A stretch of 64,000 nt of DNA from Gerris lacustris. Taxonomy: Eukaryota; Arthropoda; Insecta; Hemiptera; Gerridae. The position numbers and the translations under genes were made by a program. This document shows, piece by piece, positions 25,305-36,340 of the stretch. The stretch is taken from positions 33,671,128 to 33,735,127 of the forward strand of contig OX578280.1 of assembly GCA_951217055.1 (NCBI GenBank), read 5' to 3'. The notes under the pieces are model-generated. The model had not been told where the DNA came from, did not search any database, and worked only from the letters and a program-made list of their open reading frames with translations. Positions within the stretch are counted from its first letter, which is position 1. The number at the start of each line of letters is the position of its first letter.

Positions 25305-26915
25305 AACACCACCCCCTATTGAAGACCCAAATTTGGCCTATTCACTGTAACGCCAATATCTCCGGAACAAAGAGTGATAACGATGTGCGGTGTTTTTTAA
25401 AGTCTTCTATACACTGTCCTCTTTAATTCAATACCCATATCAAATTGCTTTTCGTAGTCAAAGTGTACCAAAAGTTATAAAATATGGTAAAAAATCGACA
25501 TTTCTTTTTTCTACTCTGAACAATTTTGATAATAACTTTTTTCCAGGGGGTCAAATACACAACAAATATTACAACCACAACCACAACCACAACAAATACC
25601 ACAACCCCAACCACAACAACAACCACAAAAACAACAAATACCACAGCAAATACTACAACCACAACCACAACAAATACCACAACAAATACCATAACCACAA
25701 CAAATACCACAACCACAACAAATACCACAACCACAACAAATACCACAACCACAACTACAACAAATACCACAACCACAACCACAACAACAACCACAACCAC
25801 TACCACAACAAATACCACAACCACAACAAATACAAATACCACAACCGCAACCACAACCGTAACCACAACCACAACCACATAAATACCACAACCACAACAA
25901 ATACCACAACCACAACAAATACCACAACCACAACAAATACCACAACCACAACAAATACTACAACCACAACAAATACCACACCACAACCACACCAAATACC
26001 ACAACCACAACAAATACCACAACCACACCACAACCACAATCATAACCACAACCACAACCACAACAAATACCACAACAACAAATACCACAACCACAACCAC
26101 AACAAATACCACAACCACAACAAATCCCACAACCACAACAAATACCACAACCACAACAAATACCACAACCGCAACCACAACAACAACCATAACCACAACC
26201 ACAACAAATACCACAACCACAACAAATACCACAACCACAACAAATACCACAACCACACCAAATACCACAACCACAACAAATACCACAACCACAACAAATA
26301 CAAATACCACAACCACACCACCACCGCAACCACAACCACAACCACAACAAATACCACAACCACACCACCACCGCAACCACAACCACAACCACAACAAATA
26401 CCACAACCACAATAACAACCATAACCACAACCACAACCACAACAACAACCATAACCACAACCACAACCACAACAAATACCACAACCACAACCACAACCAC
26501 AACAACAACCACAAAAACAACAAATACCACAGCAAATACTACAACCACAACCACAACAAATACCACAACAAATACCATAACCACAACAAATACCACAACC
26601 ACAACAAATACCACAACCACAACAAATACCACAACCACAACTACAACAAATACCACAACCACAACCACAACAACAACCACAACCACAACCACTACCACAA
26701 CAAATTTCACAACCACAACAAATACAAATACCACAACCGCAACCACAACCGTAACCACAACCACAACCACATAAATACCACAACCACAACAAATACCACA
26801 ACCACAACAAATACCACAACCACAACCACAACAAATACCACAACCACAACAAATACCACAACCACACCAAATACCACAACCACAACAAATACCACAACCA
26901 CACCACAACCACAAT

Positions 26916-27161
26916 TGTCGCTGCTGTAACGTCTTTTCCTTTGCAGCGCGTGTGACTTTATAACAGAAGTATAAAAACAACTCTCTTACGAAGACTTTGA
27001 TAATCTTTATTCTATATTTCTCGTATATTTCTCTTATAATTCTCGTAAGAGAATTTGTGACACTTTTTAAAACAAAATTAATTCAACAACAATGAAAATA
27101 ATTATAAACGAATAAACAAAAAACAAGTAGTCAAGCCGCGGGACCAGTTTAGCCCGCGACA
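26916..27161 (-). repeat. BEL/Pao 3' LTR
   Basis: A 246-bp LTR with TGTC/GACA ends, matching the copy at 32411-32656. On the coding strand it carries AATAAA (complement of 27006-27011) as a possible polyadenylation signal. Confidence 0.9.
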
Positions 27162-27180
27162 TGGCTCCCCAATCCTTGTG
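27162..27180 (-). other. Probable polypurine tract
   Basis: On the coding strand the bases next to the 3' LTR read AAGGATTGGGGAGCCA. It overlaps a short perfect inverted pair, AATCCTT / AAGGATT (27171-27189). Confidence 0.5.
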
Positions 27181-27199
27181 GCAAGGATTCCTTTTCAGC

Positions 27200-27225
27200 T
27201 GGCTCCTCGACGGGAATCGAACCGC
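27200..27225 (-). other. tRNA 3'-end-like fragment inside the retrotransposon
   Basis: On the coding strand this reads GCGGTTCGATTCCCGTCG then AGGAGCCA. It has the box-B form GGTTCGATTCC of a tRNA T-arm and ends in CCA. Only the T-arm and the 3' end are present, so it is not a gene. It could be a captured tRNA end or chance. It lies in the stretch that replaced the lost 3' end of pol. Confidence 0.35.
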
Positions 27226-27335
27226 GAATTCTCTGTAGTATCATGACTAAGTTGTGAACTGGCCTCTTCAGACGACGTCTTCCAGAATACCTCAAGACTA
27301 CTTGACGGACTACTTGAACGGACTATTTTGGCCTA

Positions 27336-30300
27336 CTACTGGACGTAAAATGGTCCAAAGCAGTCGACAGAGCTAAACTCGAAAGGAGCGCATTCTCCGG
27401 TAACTCTACAATCCGGTAGGTCAGCCAGTTGCATTGTAAAGGAACCTCGGACGCGTTTACATATCGTGCACTGGGATATGAGTTTTCGAACATTATATGA
27501 AACCCCCATAACCCAGTACCCGTCTGATCTCAGTCTATTAATAGTCATATTCCTACCTTGATGGAAGATTTTCTCATGGCAGTTGCGGACAATTAAATCG
27601 GTGATGTGACTTTTCTTTGGAAGGATAATGGGATGGCGATTCTGAAGGCCTGAAAACCTTAGTCTCCCCCCCACCCTAAGAAGGCCATTGATGTCTAGAA
27701 AGGGATTAAGGGTTTTCAAGGGACTTCTTAGAGGAATAGGTTTAGTTCTACTAATGCTGTCAATTTCTTCTTTAAAGCAAAGGGTTTGTAAGGTTTTTAA
27801 AATAACAATTTCTGCCTCATGTAATTCGGATACTTCTAGAGGCTGCTTCTCTAATGTTACCCTAGTCCCCTTTAGTATATTCTTATATCTGATTATTATG
27901 GCTATGGATCTTTTTGCACCTTTCCAAGAACTAAATCTCTCTAATCGAGTACATAGGTTGGGAAAGGTGGTGAGAATTATGTTACTGTGTGCCTTTTTTA
28001 CTTCGGGGTCATCGAAGGGAAGTTCAGGTGCAGGCTCAAAGGAGGGCAAGTACTGCATGTCTTTCCATAGGAAAGAGGGACCAGAAAGCCACGAACTTTG
28101 CATAAAAACTTCAGCTTCCGCGCTCCTTGAAGCAATATCCGCGGGATTTTGCTTGGTCGGGACATAATACCATCGTTTTGAATCTGTAATGTCCCTAATT
28201 TCTTGTACTCTATTTGCAACGAATATATGAAACCGTCTAGCTTCGTTATTTATATATCCTAACACTGCTTTACTGTCAGTCCAGAAAAAGTGGTTTATTT
28301 CAGTTAGTTTTATTTCTCTTTCTATAAACTTACTCATTCTTGCTGACAGCAAGGCGGCTGTGAGCTCGAGACGTGGAATAGTTATTTCTTTAAGGGGCCG
28401 CACCCGGGCCTTACCGATGATAAATGAGCAATGAATTTTACCAGTTTCGTCTACTAACCTTAAATACGAAACTTGTCCGTAACCTATTGTGGATGCGTAT
28501 GAAAAATGGTGTAACTCAGCTACTTTAATTTTACCAAAGCCAGAAGGTCTATAGCAACGATCAACTGTAATACCGTCCAATTGTTTTAGTCCTTCTAGCC
28601 AACTGACCCACCGTTTTTGAAATTCAGGGCTGACTATCTCATCCCAGCTATCTTGCTTTGCTAACTGCTTAAACTCTCGACATATATCTTGCAAGATAGC
28701 TTTGCCTTTCATAACATAAGGGGAAATAAACCCTAACGGGTCAAAAACAGAACATACCGAACTCAATATTCCTCTTCTAGTAGGAGTTTTTTCTGGTGCA
28801 TTAACATTAATTTTGAATTTATCCGAACATGTATCCCAGGATATGCCTAAAATTCTTTCTAAACGAGGAGCATCTCCCTTTATCTTAAGTTCTCTAAGCG
28901 ATGATGGATTCATAGCCAAATCATCTGGCTGGATACTTCGTAAAACTTCTGCATTATTAGAAATGATTTTATGGAACCTAAATCCCCCTCTGGCGCACAT
29001 AGCTTGAACCTCCCTTACTAACTGAATAGCTTCCTCTATAGTTTCTACCGAAGTGCATCCATCGTCTACATAAAAGTTTTCTTTCACAAAGTCTCTAGCC
29101 TTGTCCCCTATTTCAGGACCAAAGTCTTTAGCTGTTTGTTTTAGCGCAAAATTACTACAACCCGGAGACGATGTTGCTCCAAATAAGTGAACAGTCATTC
29201 GGTACTCCTGGGGGGGTTGAGAAAAATCTCCGTCTTTCCACCACAGAAATCGGAGGAAATCTCTATGTTCCGGTTTTACGAAAACTTGGTGAAACATCCC
29301 TTCTATGTCTCCCGCAAAAGCTATGGGGTTACGCCTAAATCTAATTACTACTCCCATCAAGTTGGCTGTTAAGTCTGGCCCTGCTAATAAATTTCCGTTT
29401 AATGATTCACCTTGAAAGGCGGCTGAACAATCAAAAACTACTCTGATTTTCCCCGGTTTTTTGGGATGGTATACCCCATGATGTGGTATATACCAGCATT
29501 GTCCCTCTTTTGGTTCAGAATCGGGAACAGGCTCAGCTTGACTCCTTTCAAAAATTACATTCATAAATGTAAGGTAATCCTTTCGGTAAATTTCATTTTT
29601 TATAAATCTAATTTTTAAATGATTTAACCGTTTTATTGCTAAATACTTATTATTTGGTAAATTTGGACAATCGGTTCTAAATGGCAAGGGTAGCTCATAG
29701 TGCAAGTCTTCTCTGTGTCTTATACCACGGGTTAGAATATCTAAGAATTTTTTATCTTCAATCGAAAGTGCTAATTCTCCGTGTTCTGATTTTATTTCCG
29801 GAAAATCTAGTTTTGCCCATGGGTTTATTATCTCCTTGATTGTAACCGTTTCGTCGCCCTCTACATCGGCTGATAATCTTCTAATTGTTCCTAATAACTC
29901 TCTATTCTGACTAGGTTTCCTTTTAGGTCCCAGTACACCCCATCCTAATATGGTTTTAATCCCGTACGCTTCATGACCGGATCCCTTTAAAATTTCGTGC
30001 GGACATAGCGCTTCCGGGCAGTTATTTCCGATTAACAATCCTATCTCTAAATTTCTATCAACAGGTTTAATATGATTTTTCAACTTAATTAGGTGTGGGT
30101 AGTCATCAATACATTCTGGCGTGGGAATGTCCTCTAAGCTCCCTGGTATCTCGGGCCGAGTAAACAACTTATAAGGTAACTCGACTCTTTCTTTCCCATC
30201 GATGCTTTCCACTATGATTTCTTTCACTCTTTCGCAATCAGTCATAATTTTATCTGATATTGTTCTAAGTTCTAATCGAGTATAAATTCCTTCTGCGCCT

Positions 30301-32324
30301 AACTCTAATTTAATACTCTCCTTCAAAAAACACGTATCGCTCCCGTCATCTAAAAGGGCGTAAGTAACTATTTTCTTGTTAGGATTAATTTTACTATATA
30401 CTTTGATTGGTAAGATATGGGACATAGTCGCATAACATTCCGTGATCTCGGTAATTTCGTTTCTAATTTTTTGAATTTTATTTGATTTTACTGATCGGCT
30501 AGTTGTCACTTTATTAAATTTATTTCCTTCAGTCTCCTTTTGTTTTGGATTTTTTGCTAACTCGATTTTCCGATTTTCTTTAATTTCAATATTTTCTCGG
30601 TGCAGACAGCTAGGGTGTTTACGTTGACATCTGTCACATGTCATCCTTTTATGACATCCTTTAGCACTATGTCCGGCCGATAAACACGAAAAACAAAGAT
30701 TATTTTCCCGAATAAATTTTAATTTTTTTTCATATGACAGAATACGAAAGTTTAGGCACTGAGGAAAAGTATGCGAACCTTTCTTACAATAAAGACATGA
30801 CGTTATGGATGTGTTCGCTCTATTTACAGCGGGTTCCTCCTGTCTAGTCTCATCTACTCTTGGTTGATCTGCCTTGACGGAGGCACTATTAATTATTTTA
30901 TATTTTTCTAGGTTTATATAAGATTTAGCAGGGGTTTCAATTGGCAATTTATAGACTGGATGGTTCATACGTCTAATCTGAGAGGACAAGAATATAGACA
31001 AGTCGTCGATAGTTTCTCGTCCACCCTTACGCTCTATAAATTGGATCCATTTTTCCAAAAGTTTCACCGGGAGCCTACTTACGATCTTTTTTAAACACAT
31101 TTTCGAATTTATTTCCTGTAGCGAGAAACTATCAAGGACTTGACTGGCCGTTCTAATAGAGTCTGCGAGTGTGGTAAGATTAGATACGTCATTCCAAGGT
31201 ATCACGGGTCCTTCAGTTAGCTTCTTAACCCATGCTTCTGTAACGGCCAAGCCGCTACCAAACCTTTCCTCTATAAGCTCTATCAACCCTTCGTAGGACA
31301 ATGACATATTAGCATCAACCAATTTTTTCGCATCTCCTTCAACAAAATTTCTTAGGAGCATTTTTCTAGTGTGATTTGGTAAAATGCCGTCTTCTAAATG
31401 TACCCTGATTTCTTCCCTAAAGATTGGGAACTTGGCACTGTCACCGTTAAACTTATAGGGCGAAGAGGAGTTAATTAATTGGATTTTGGCTATTAAGGTT
31501 GAGGGATCAGAAGATGGAAAAGAGGGGTAAAAATTTAAGTTAGGGGTAGGTTTAATTGTATAGGTAGGATTATGACTATATTTTTTACGATTTGTTGATA
31601 CAAACGATATGTCACTCAAATCATCGACATCAATCATTTCATTTTTATAATTTGGTTTCCCGTTTAAATTAACCAACTTCTCTGAGAGCTGTGATTTTGC
31701 ATTTTTAAGCTCCGCTTCTGCCTTTTTTATTCCAGCCAACTGTCTTTCAAGCTCGTCCCTATTTGAGCTCTCAGAGATCTTGGTTAATTTATCAGAGATT
31801 TTACTTAGTTTACTAACAACGGAACCTGAGTTAACCTGAGAAGCGCTCCTTTCACTTCCAGCTCGAGACTGCTCACACCACTTGAGAACCTTTTCCGAGT
31901 TCTGGCTTCGGCGGCTCGGGCCAGGTAGGTCTGGCTGCAAAGAAGCTAGTCTCCCTTCGATCCCATTGATGAAAACTCCAAGACTTTCGATGTAGGCGTG
32001 CAGGTCCAAAATCAGCGGCGCAAAGTCCTTCTCCCGTTTGTTCGCAACGGTGGCCTCATCAAACCTCGTCAGTTCAAACTGAAGTCCTTTTCTAATTTTC
32101 TTAACTTCACTTAACTTTGAACTGACGATGGCTGAGGACACGTTCTCCACCAGGAAGGTTACGACTTCAGCCCTTTTCTTTTCCGCATTACTTCTGAGCT
32201 TACGGAAGGCGCATGTTTTTTCTTGCACCAAATTTGCAAATCCTTTCTCAGAGAGGCCTCGATTACTTCGTAGAGACCGGGTAAAACCAACCTCTACCTT
32301 ATTCTTTGATTCACGTAGACTCAT
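27336..32324 (-). CDS. BEL/Pao Gag-Pol polyprotein, C-terminally truncated
   Basis: A 1,662-aa single frame starting MSLRESKNK. Gag with coiled-coil-like segments fills about residues 1-460. Zinc-knuckle Cys/His clusters follow at about 510-575 (CLYCKKGSH, CFSCLSAGH, CDRCQRKHPSC). The aspartic protease has DDGS at 659-662. Reverse transcriptase covers about 920-1200, with Asp1006 in AGDIEGMF and the YVDD box at 1085-1088. RNase H covers about 1265-1400. The integrase zinc-binding domain has His1583, His1588, Cys1619 and Cys1622. The integrase core begins at VDCFGPF with catalytic Asp1654, and the frame stops eight residues later, so the remaining D and E are lost. In RNase H the usual first catalytic Asp (HFxDAS) is Tyr1276 (HFSYAS), one base away from Asp; Glu1320, Asp1350 and Asp1396 are present. 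Gag, protease and RT otherwise look intact. Confidence 0.92.
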   Translation of the reverse strand: MSLRESKNKVEVGFTRSLRSNRGLSEKGFANLVQEKTCAFRKLRSNAEKKRAEVVTFLVENVSSAIVSSKLSEVKKIRKGLQFELTRFDEATVANKREKDFAPLILDLHAYIESLGVFINGIEGRLASLQPDLPGPSRRSQNSEKVLKWCEQSRAGSERSASQVNSGSVVSKLSKISDKLTKISESSNRDELERQLAGIKKAEAELKNAKSQLSEKLVNLNGKPNYKNEMIDVDDLSDISFVSTNRKKYSHNPTYTIKPTPNLNFYPSFPSSDPSTLIAKIQLINSSSPYKFNGDSAKFPIFREEIRVHLEDGILPNHTRKMLLRNFVEGDAKKLVDANMSLSYEGLIELIEERFGSGLAVTEAWVKKLTEGPVIPWNDVSNLTTLADSIRTASQVLDSFSLQEINSKMCLKKIVSRLPVKLLEKWIQFIERKGGRETIDDLSIFLSSQIRRMNHPVYKLPIETPAKSYINLEKYKIINSASVKADQPRVDETRQEEPAVNRANTSITSCLYCKKGSHTFPQCLNFRILSYEKKLKFIRENNLCFSCLSAGHSAKGCHKRMTCDRCQRKHPSCLHRENIEIKENRKIELAKNPKQKETEGNKFNKVTTSRSVKSNKIQKIRNEITEITECYATMSHILPIKVYSKINPNKKIVTYALLDDGSDTCFLKESIKLELGAEGIYTRLELRTISDKIMTDCERVKEIIVESIDGKERVELPYKLFTRPEIPGSLEDIPTPECIDDYPHLIKLKNHIKPVDRNLEIGLLIGNNCPEALCPHEILKGSGHEAYGIKTILGWGVLGPKRKPSQNRELLGTIRRLSADVEGDETVTIKEIINPWAKLDFPEIKSEHGELALSIEDKKFLDILTRGIRHREDLHYELPLPFRTDCPNLPNNKYLAIKRLNHLKIRFIKNEIYRKDYLTFMNVIFERSQAEPVPDSEPKEGQCWYIPHHGVYHPKKPGKIRVVFDCSAAFQGESLNGNLLAGPDLTANLMGVVIRFRRNPIAFAGDIEGMFHQVFVKPEHRDFLRFLWWKDGDFSQPPQEYRMTVHLFGATSSPGCSNFALKQTAKDFGPEIGDKARDFVKENFYVDDGCTSVETIEEAIQLVREVQAMCARGGFRFHKIISNNAEVLRSIQPDDLAMNPSSLRELKIKGDAPRLERILGISWDTCSDKFKINVNAPEKTPTRRGILSSVCSVFDPLGFISPYVMKGKAILQDICREFKQLAKQDSWDEIVSPEFQKRWVSWLEGLKQLDGITVDRCYRPSGFGKIKVAELHHFSYASTIGYGQVSYLRLVDETGKIHCSFIIGKARVRPLKEITIPRLELTAALLSARMSKFIEREIKLTEINHFFWTDSKAVLGYINNEARRFHIFVANRVQEIRDITDSKRWYYVPTKQNPADIASRSAEAEVFMQSSWLSGPSFLWKDMQYLPSFEPAPELPFDDPEVKKAHSNIILTTFPNLCTRLERFSSWKGAKRSIAIIIRYKNILKGTRVTLEKQPLEVSELHEAEIVILKTLQTLCFKEEIDSISRTKPIPLRSPLKTLNPFLDINGLLRVGGRLRFSGLQNRHPIILPKKSHITDLIVRNCHEKIFHQGRNMTINRLRSDGYWVMGVSYNVRKLISQCTICKRVRGSFTMQLADLPDCRVTGECAPFEFSSVDCFGPFYVQ

Positions 32325-32354
32325 TTTGAGTTGTTATAAAATTTGAGTAACTTA

Positions 32355-32363
32355 CTGCGACCA
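32355..32363 (-). other. Possible primer binding site
   Basis: On the coding strand TGGTCGCAG occurs about 48 bases inside the 5' LTR. A TGG start is typical of primer sites, but the distance is larger than usual and the matching tRNA was not identified. Confidence 0.25.
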
Positions 32364-32410
32364 AAAATTTTCTAAATTCTTACTGAAATGTTTTCTCAAA
32401 ATTCTCTTAC

Positions 32411-32656
32411 TGTCGCTGCTGTAACGTCTTTTCCTTTGCAGCGCGTGTGACTTTATAACAGAAGTATAAAAACAACTCTCTTACGAAGACTTTGATAATC
32501 TTTATTCTATATTTCTCGTATATTTCTCTTATAATTCTCGTAAGAGAATTTGTGACACTTTTTAAAACAAAATTAATTCAACAACAATGAAAATAATTAT
32601 AAACGAATAAACAAAAAACAAGTAGTCAAGCCGCGGGACCAGTTTAGCCCGCGACA
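32411..32656 (-). repeat. BEL/Pao 5' LTR
   Basis: A direct copy of 26916-27161, with no difference seen by eye over 246 bp. It is followed on the coding strand by an 86-base leader and the Gag start codon. Confidence 0.9.
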
Positions 32657-34308
32657 ACCACACCACAACCACAATCATAACCACAACCACAACAAATACC
32701 ACAACAACAAATACCACAACCACAACCACAACAAATACCACAACCACAACAAATCCCACAACCACAACAAATACCACAACCACAACAAATACCACAACCG
32801 CAACCACAACAACAACCATAACCACAACCACAACAAATACCACAACCACAACAAATACCACAACCACAACAAATACCACAACCACACCAAATACCACAAC
32901 CACAACAAATACCACAACCACACCACCACCGCAACCACAACCACAACCACAACAAATACCACAACCACACCACCACCGCAACCACAACCACAACCACAAC
33001 AAATACCACAACCACAACCACAACCATAACCACAACTACAACAAATACCACAACCACAACAACAACCACAACCACAACCACTACCACAACAAATACCACA
33101 ACCACAACAAATACAAATACCACAACCGCAACCACAACCGTAACCACAACCACAACCACATAAATACCACAACCACAACAAATACCACAACCACAACCAC
33201 AACAAATACCACAACCACAACAAATACCACAACCACAACAAATACTACAACCACAACAAATACCACACCACAACCACACCAAATACCACAACCACAACAA
33301 ATACCACAACCACACCACAACCACAATCATAACCACAACCACAACCACAACAAATACCACAACAACAAATACCACAACCACAACAAATACCACAACCACA
33401 ACAAATCCCACAACCACAACAAATACCACAACCACAACAAATCCCACAACCACAACAAATACCACAACCACAACAAATACCACAACCGCAACCACAACAA
33501 CAACCATAACCACAACCACAACAAATACCACAACCACAACAAATACCACAACCACAACAAATAACACAACCACACCAAATACCACAACCACAACAAATAC
33601 CACAACCACAACAAATACAAATACCACAACCACACCACCACCGCAACCACAACCACAACAAATACCACAACCACACCACCACCGCAACCACAACCACAAC
33701 CACAACAAATACCACAACCACAACCACAACAACAACCATAACCACAACCACAACCACAACAACAACCATAACCACAACCACAACCACAACAAATACCACA
33801 ACCACAACAAATACCACAACTACAACAAATACCACAACCACAACAAATACAAATACCACAACCACATCACCACAGCAACCACAACCACAACAAATACCAC
33901 AACCACAACAAATACCACAACCACAACCACAACAAATACCACAACCACAACTACAACAAATACCACAACCACAACCACAACAAATACCACAACCACAACC
34001 ACAACAAATACCACAACCACAACCACAACAAATACCACAACCAGAACAAATACCACAACCACAACCACAACAAATACCACAACCAGAACAAATACCACAA
34101 CCACAACCATCACACAACTATCACCACAACTACAAGCTACTACTCTAGCTATTGGCGAGCTGCTTAAAGGCTTCAAGTAGAGTCTTGAATCTCTCTCGAC
34201 CAACTCGATTTTGACAGCTTGTGAGCGTTTATTCCTCATAAAAAAAAATTAAAAAAAAATTAAAAAAATAATTAATAGAAAAAAAAAAATAATACAAATA
34301 ATGAAACA

Positions 34309-36340
34309 CCACCCCCTATTGAAGACCCAAATTTGGCCTATTCACTGTAACGCCAATATCTCCGGAACAAAGAGTGATAACGATGTGCGGTGTTTAAAGT
34401 CATCTATACACTGTCCTCTTTAATTTAATACCCATATCAATTTGCTTTTCGTAGTCAAAGTGTACCAAAAGTTATAAAATATGGTAAAAAATCGACATTT
34501 CTTTTTTCTACTCTGAACAATTTTGATAATAACTTTTTTCCACGGGGTCAAATACACAACAAATATAACAACCACAACCACAACGACAACAAATACCACA
34601 ACCACAACCACAACAACAACCACAACCACAACCACAACAACAACCACAACTAATCACAACCACAACCACAACAAATACCACAACCACAACCACAACCACA
34701 ACAAATACCACAACCACAACAAATACCACAACCATTAGGTCCTTAAGGTCCTGTAGGTCCTTTAGGTCCTAGGACCTATAGGTATTGGGTAATAGGACCT
34801 ATAGGTTTTAGGTCCTAAGACCTATGGGTCGTAGGTCGTAGGTCATATAGGTCCTAGGTCGTAGGTCCACCACCACAACCACAACAAATACCACAACCAC
34901 AACAAATGCCACAACCACAACCACAACCACAACCACAACTACAACCACAACCTCAACAAATACCACAACCACAACCACAACTCAACAAAAAACCACAACC
35001 ACAACCACAACAAATACCACAACCACAACTATCACCACAACCACAACCACCACCACAACCACAACAACAACCACAGCCAAAACCACAACCACAACCACAA
35101 CAAATCCTCCACAGACTCTAAATACCACAACCACAAAAATACCACAACCACAACTACAACAAATACCACAACCACAAAAATACAACATTACAACCACAAC
35201 CATCACCACAACCACAACCATTACCACAACCACAACCATCACCACAACCATCACCACAACCACAACTATCACCACAACCACAACCATCACACAACTATCA
35301 CCACAACCACAACCATCACACAACTATCACCACAACTACAAGCTACTACTCTAGCTATTGGCGAGCTTCTTAAGGGCTTCAAGTAGAGTCTTGAATCTCT
35401 CTCTACCAACTCGATTTTGACAGCTTGTGAGCGTTTATTCCTTATAAAGAAAAAAATTAAAAAATAATTTAAAAAATAATTTAAAAAGTAATTTAAAAAA
35501 TAATTAATAGAAAAAAAAGAAATAATACAAATAATGAAACACCACCCCCTATTGAAGACCCAAATTTGGCCTATTCACTGTAACGCCAATATCTCCGGAA
35601 CAAAGAGTGATAACGATGTGCGGTGTTTTTTAAAGTCTTCTATACACTGTCCTCTTTAATTTAATACCCATATCAATTTGCTTTTCGTAGTTAAAGTGTA
35701 CCAAAAGTTATAAAATATGGTAAAAAATCGACATTTCTTTTTTCTACTCTGAACAATTTTGATAATAACTTTTTTCCACGGGGTCAAATACACAACAAAT
35801 AATACAACCACAACCACAACCACAAAAAATACCACAACCACAACCACAACCCCAACCACAACCACAACCACAACCTCAACAACAACCACAACAACAACCA
35901 CAGCCAAAACCACAACCACAACCACAACAAATCCTCCATAGACTCTAAATACCACAACCACAAAAATACCACAACCACAACTACAACAAATACCACAACC
36001 AAAAAAATACAACATTACAACCACAACCATCACCACAACACCAACCATCACCATAACCATCACCACAACCACAACTATCACACAACTATCACCACAACCA
36101 CAACCATCACACAACTATCACCACAACCACAACCATCACACAACTATCACCACAACTACAAGCTACTACTCTAGCTATTGGCGAGCTTGTTAAGGGCTTC
36201 AAGTAGAGTCTTGAATCTCTCTCTACCAACTCGATTTTGACAGCTTGTGAGCGTTTATTCCTCATAAAGAAAAAAATTAAAAAATAATTTAAAAAATAAT
36301 TAATAGAAAAAAAAGGAATAATACAAATAATGAAACACCA
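34309..36340 (+). repeat. Composite satellite units 3 and 4
   Basis: Cores begin at about 34313 and 35545; each is followed by a CCACAA array and the CAAGCTACTACTC tail (from about 35337 and 36157). Unit 3 has an AGGTCC block inside its array, listed separately. Arrays here also contain CCATCACCACAACCA variants near their ends. Confidence 0.9.
34738..34868. repeat. AGGTCCT palindromic minisatellite, block 1
   Basis: About 130 bp made of AGGTCCT, AGGACCTATAGG and TAGGTCGTAGG words that are largely self-complementary (AGGACCTATAGGTCCT is a perfect palindrome). It sits abruptly between two CCACAA stretches. Related blocks occur at about 50173-50297, 50506-50690, 50939-51216, 51340-51380, 52390-52465 and 52875-52970. 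Confidence 0.85.

Larger units (their letters stand above)
26916..32656 (-). mobile_element. BEL/Pao LTR retrotransposon, 5.74 kb, 3' pol deleted
   Basis: Two 246-bp direct LTRs with TGTC...GACA ends (26916-27161 and 32411-32656) appear identical by eye. They flank a minus-strand Gag-Pol frame that starts 86 bp inside the right-hand (5') LTR. A GGATTGGGGAGC purine tract just before the left-hand LTR (27162-27180, minus strand) fits a polypurine tract. The integrase is cut off after its first catalytic Asp, and only about 175 bp separate the stop from the LTR, so roughly the last third of integrase is missing. Identical LTRs imply recent insertion. This copy could not integrate by itself but might be mobilised in trans. 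Confidence 0.9.
25305..34308 (+). repeat. Composite satellite unit 2, split by a BEL/Pao insertion
   Basis: The core lies at 25309-25552. A long CCACAA array fills 25553-26915, is interrupted by the retrotransposon 26916-32656, and resumes 32657-34130; the tail follows to 34308. The array has its own longer-range structure: the variant string CCGCAACCACAACCGTAACC recurs at about 25846, 26738 and 33126. No gene other than the retrotransposon is present. Confidence 0.9.

Noticed and set aside
24418..26980. Very long open frames (200-390 codons) rich in Thr/Asn, His/Asn, Val or Cys/Gly
   Set aside because: They are translations of C/A-only tandem arrays that lack stop codons in most frames; overlapping frames on both strands are equally open and share no domain. 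The same applies to similar frames at 32.5-42.8 kb and 49.8-52.8 kb.
27688..28167. 159-codon plus-strand frame within the retrotransposon
   Set aside because: It lies opposite the BEL/Pao Gag-Pol frame and shows no domain of its own; it is an antisense shadow.
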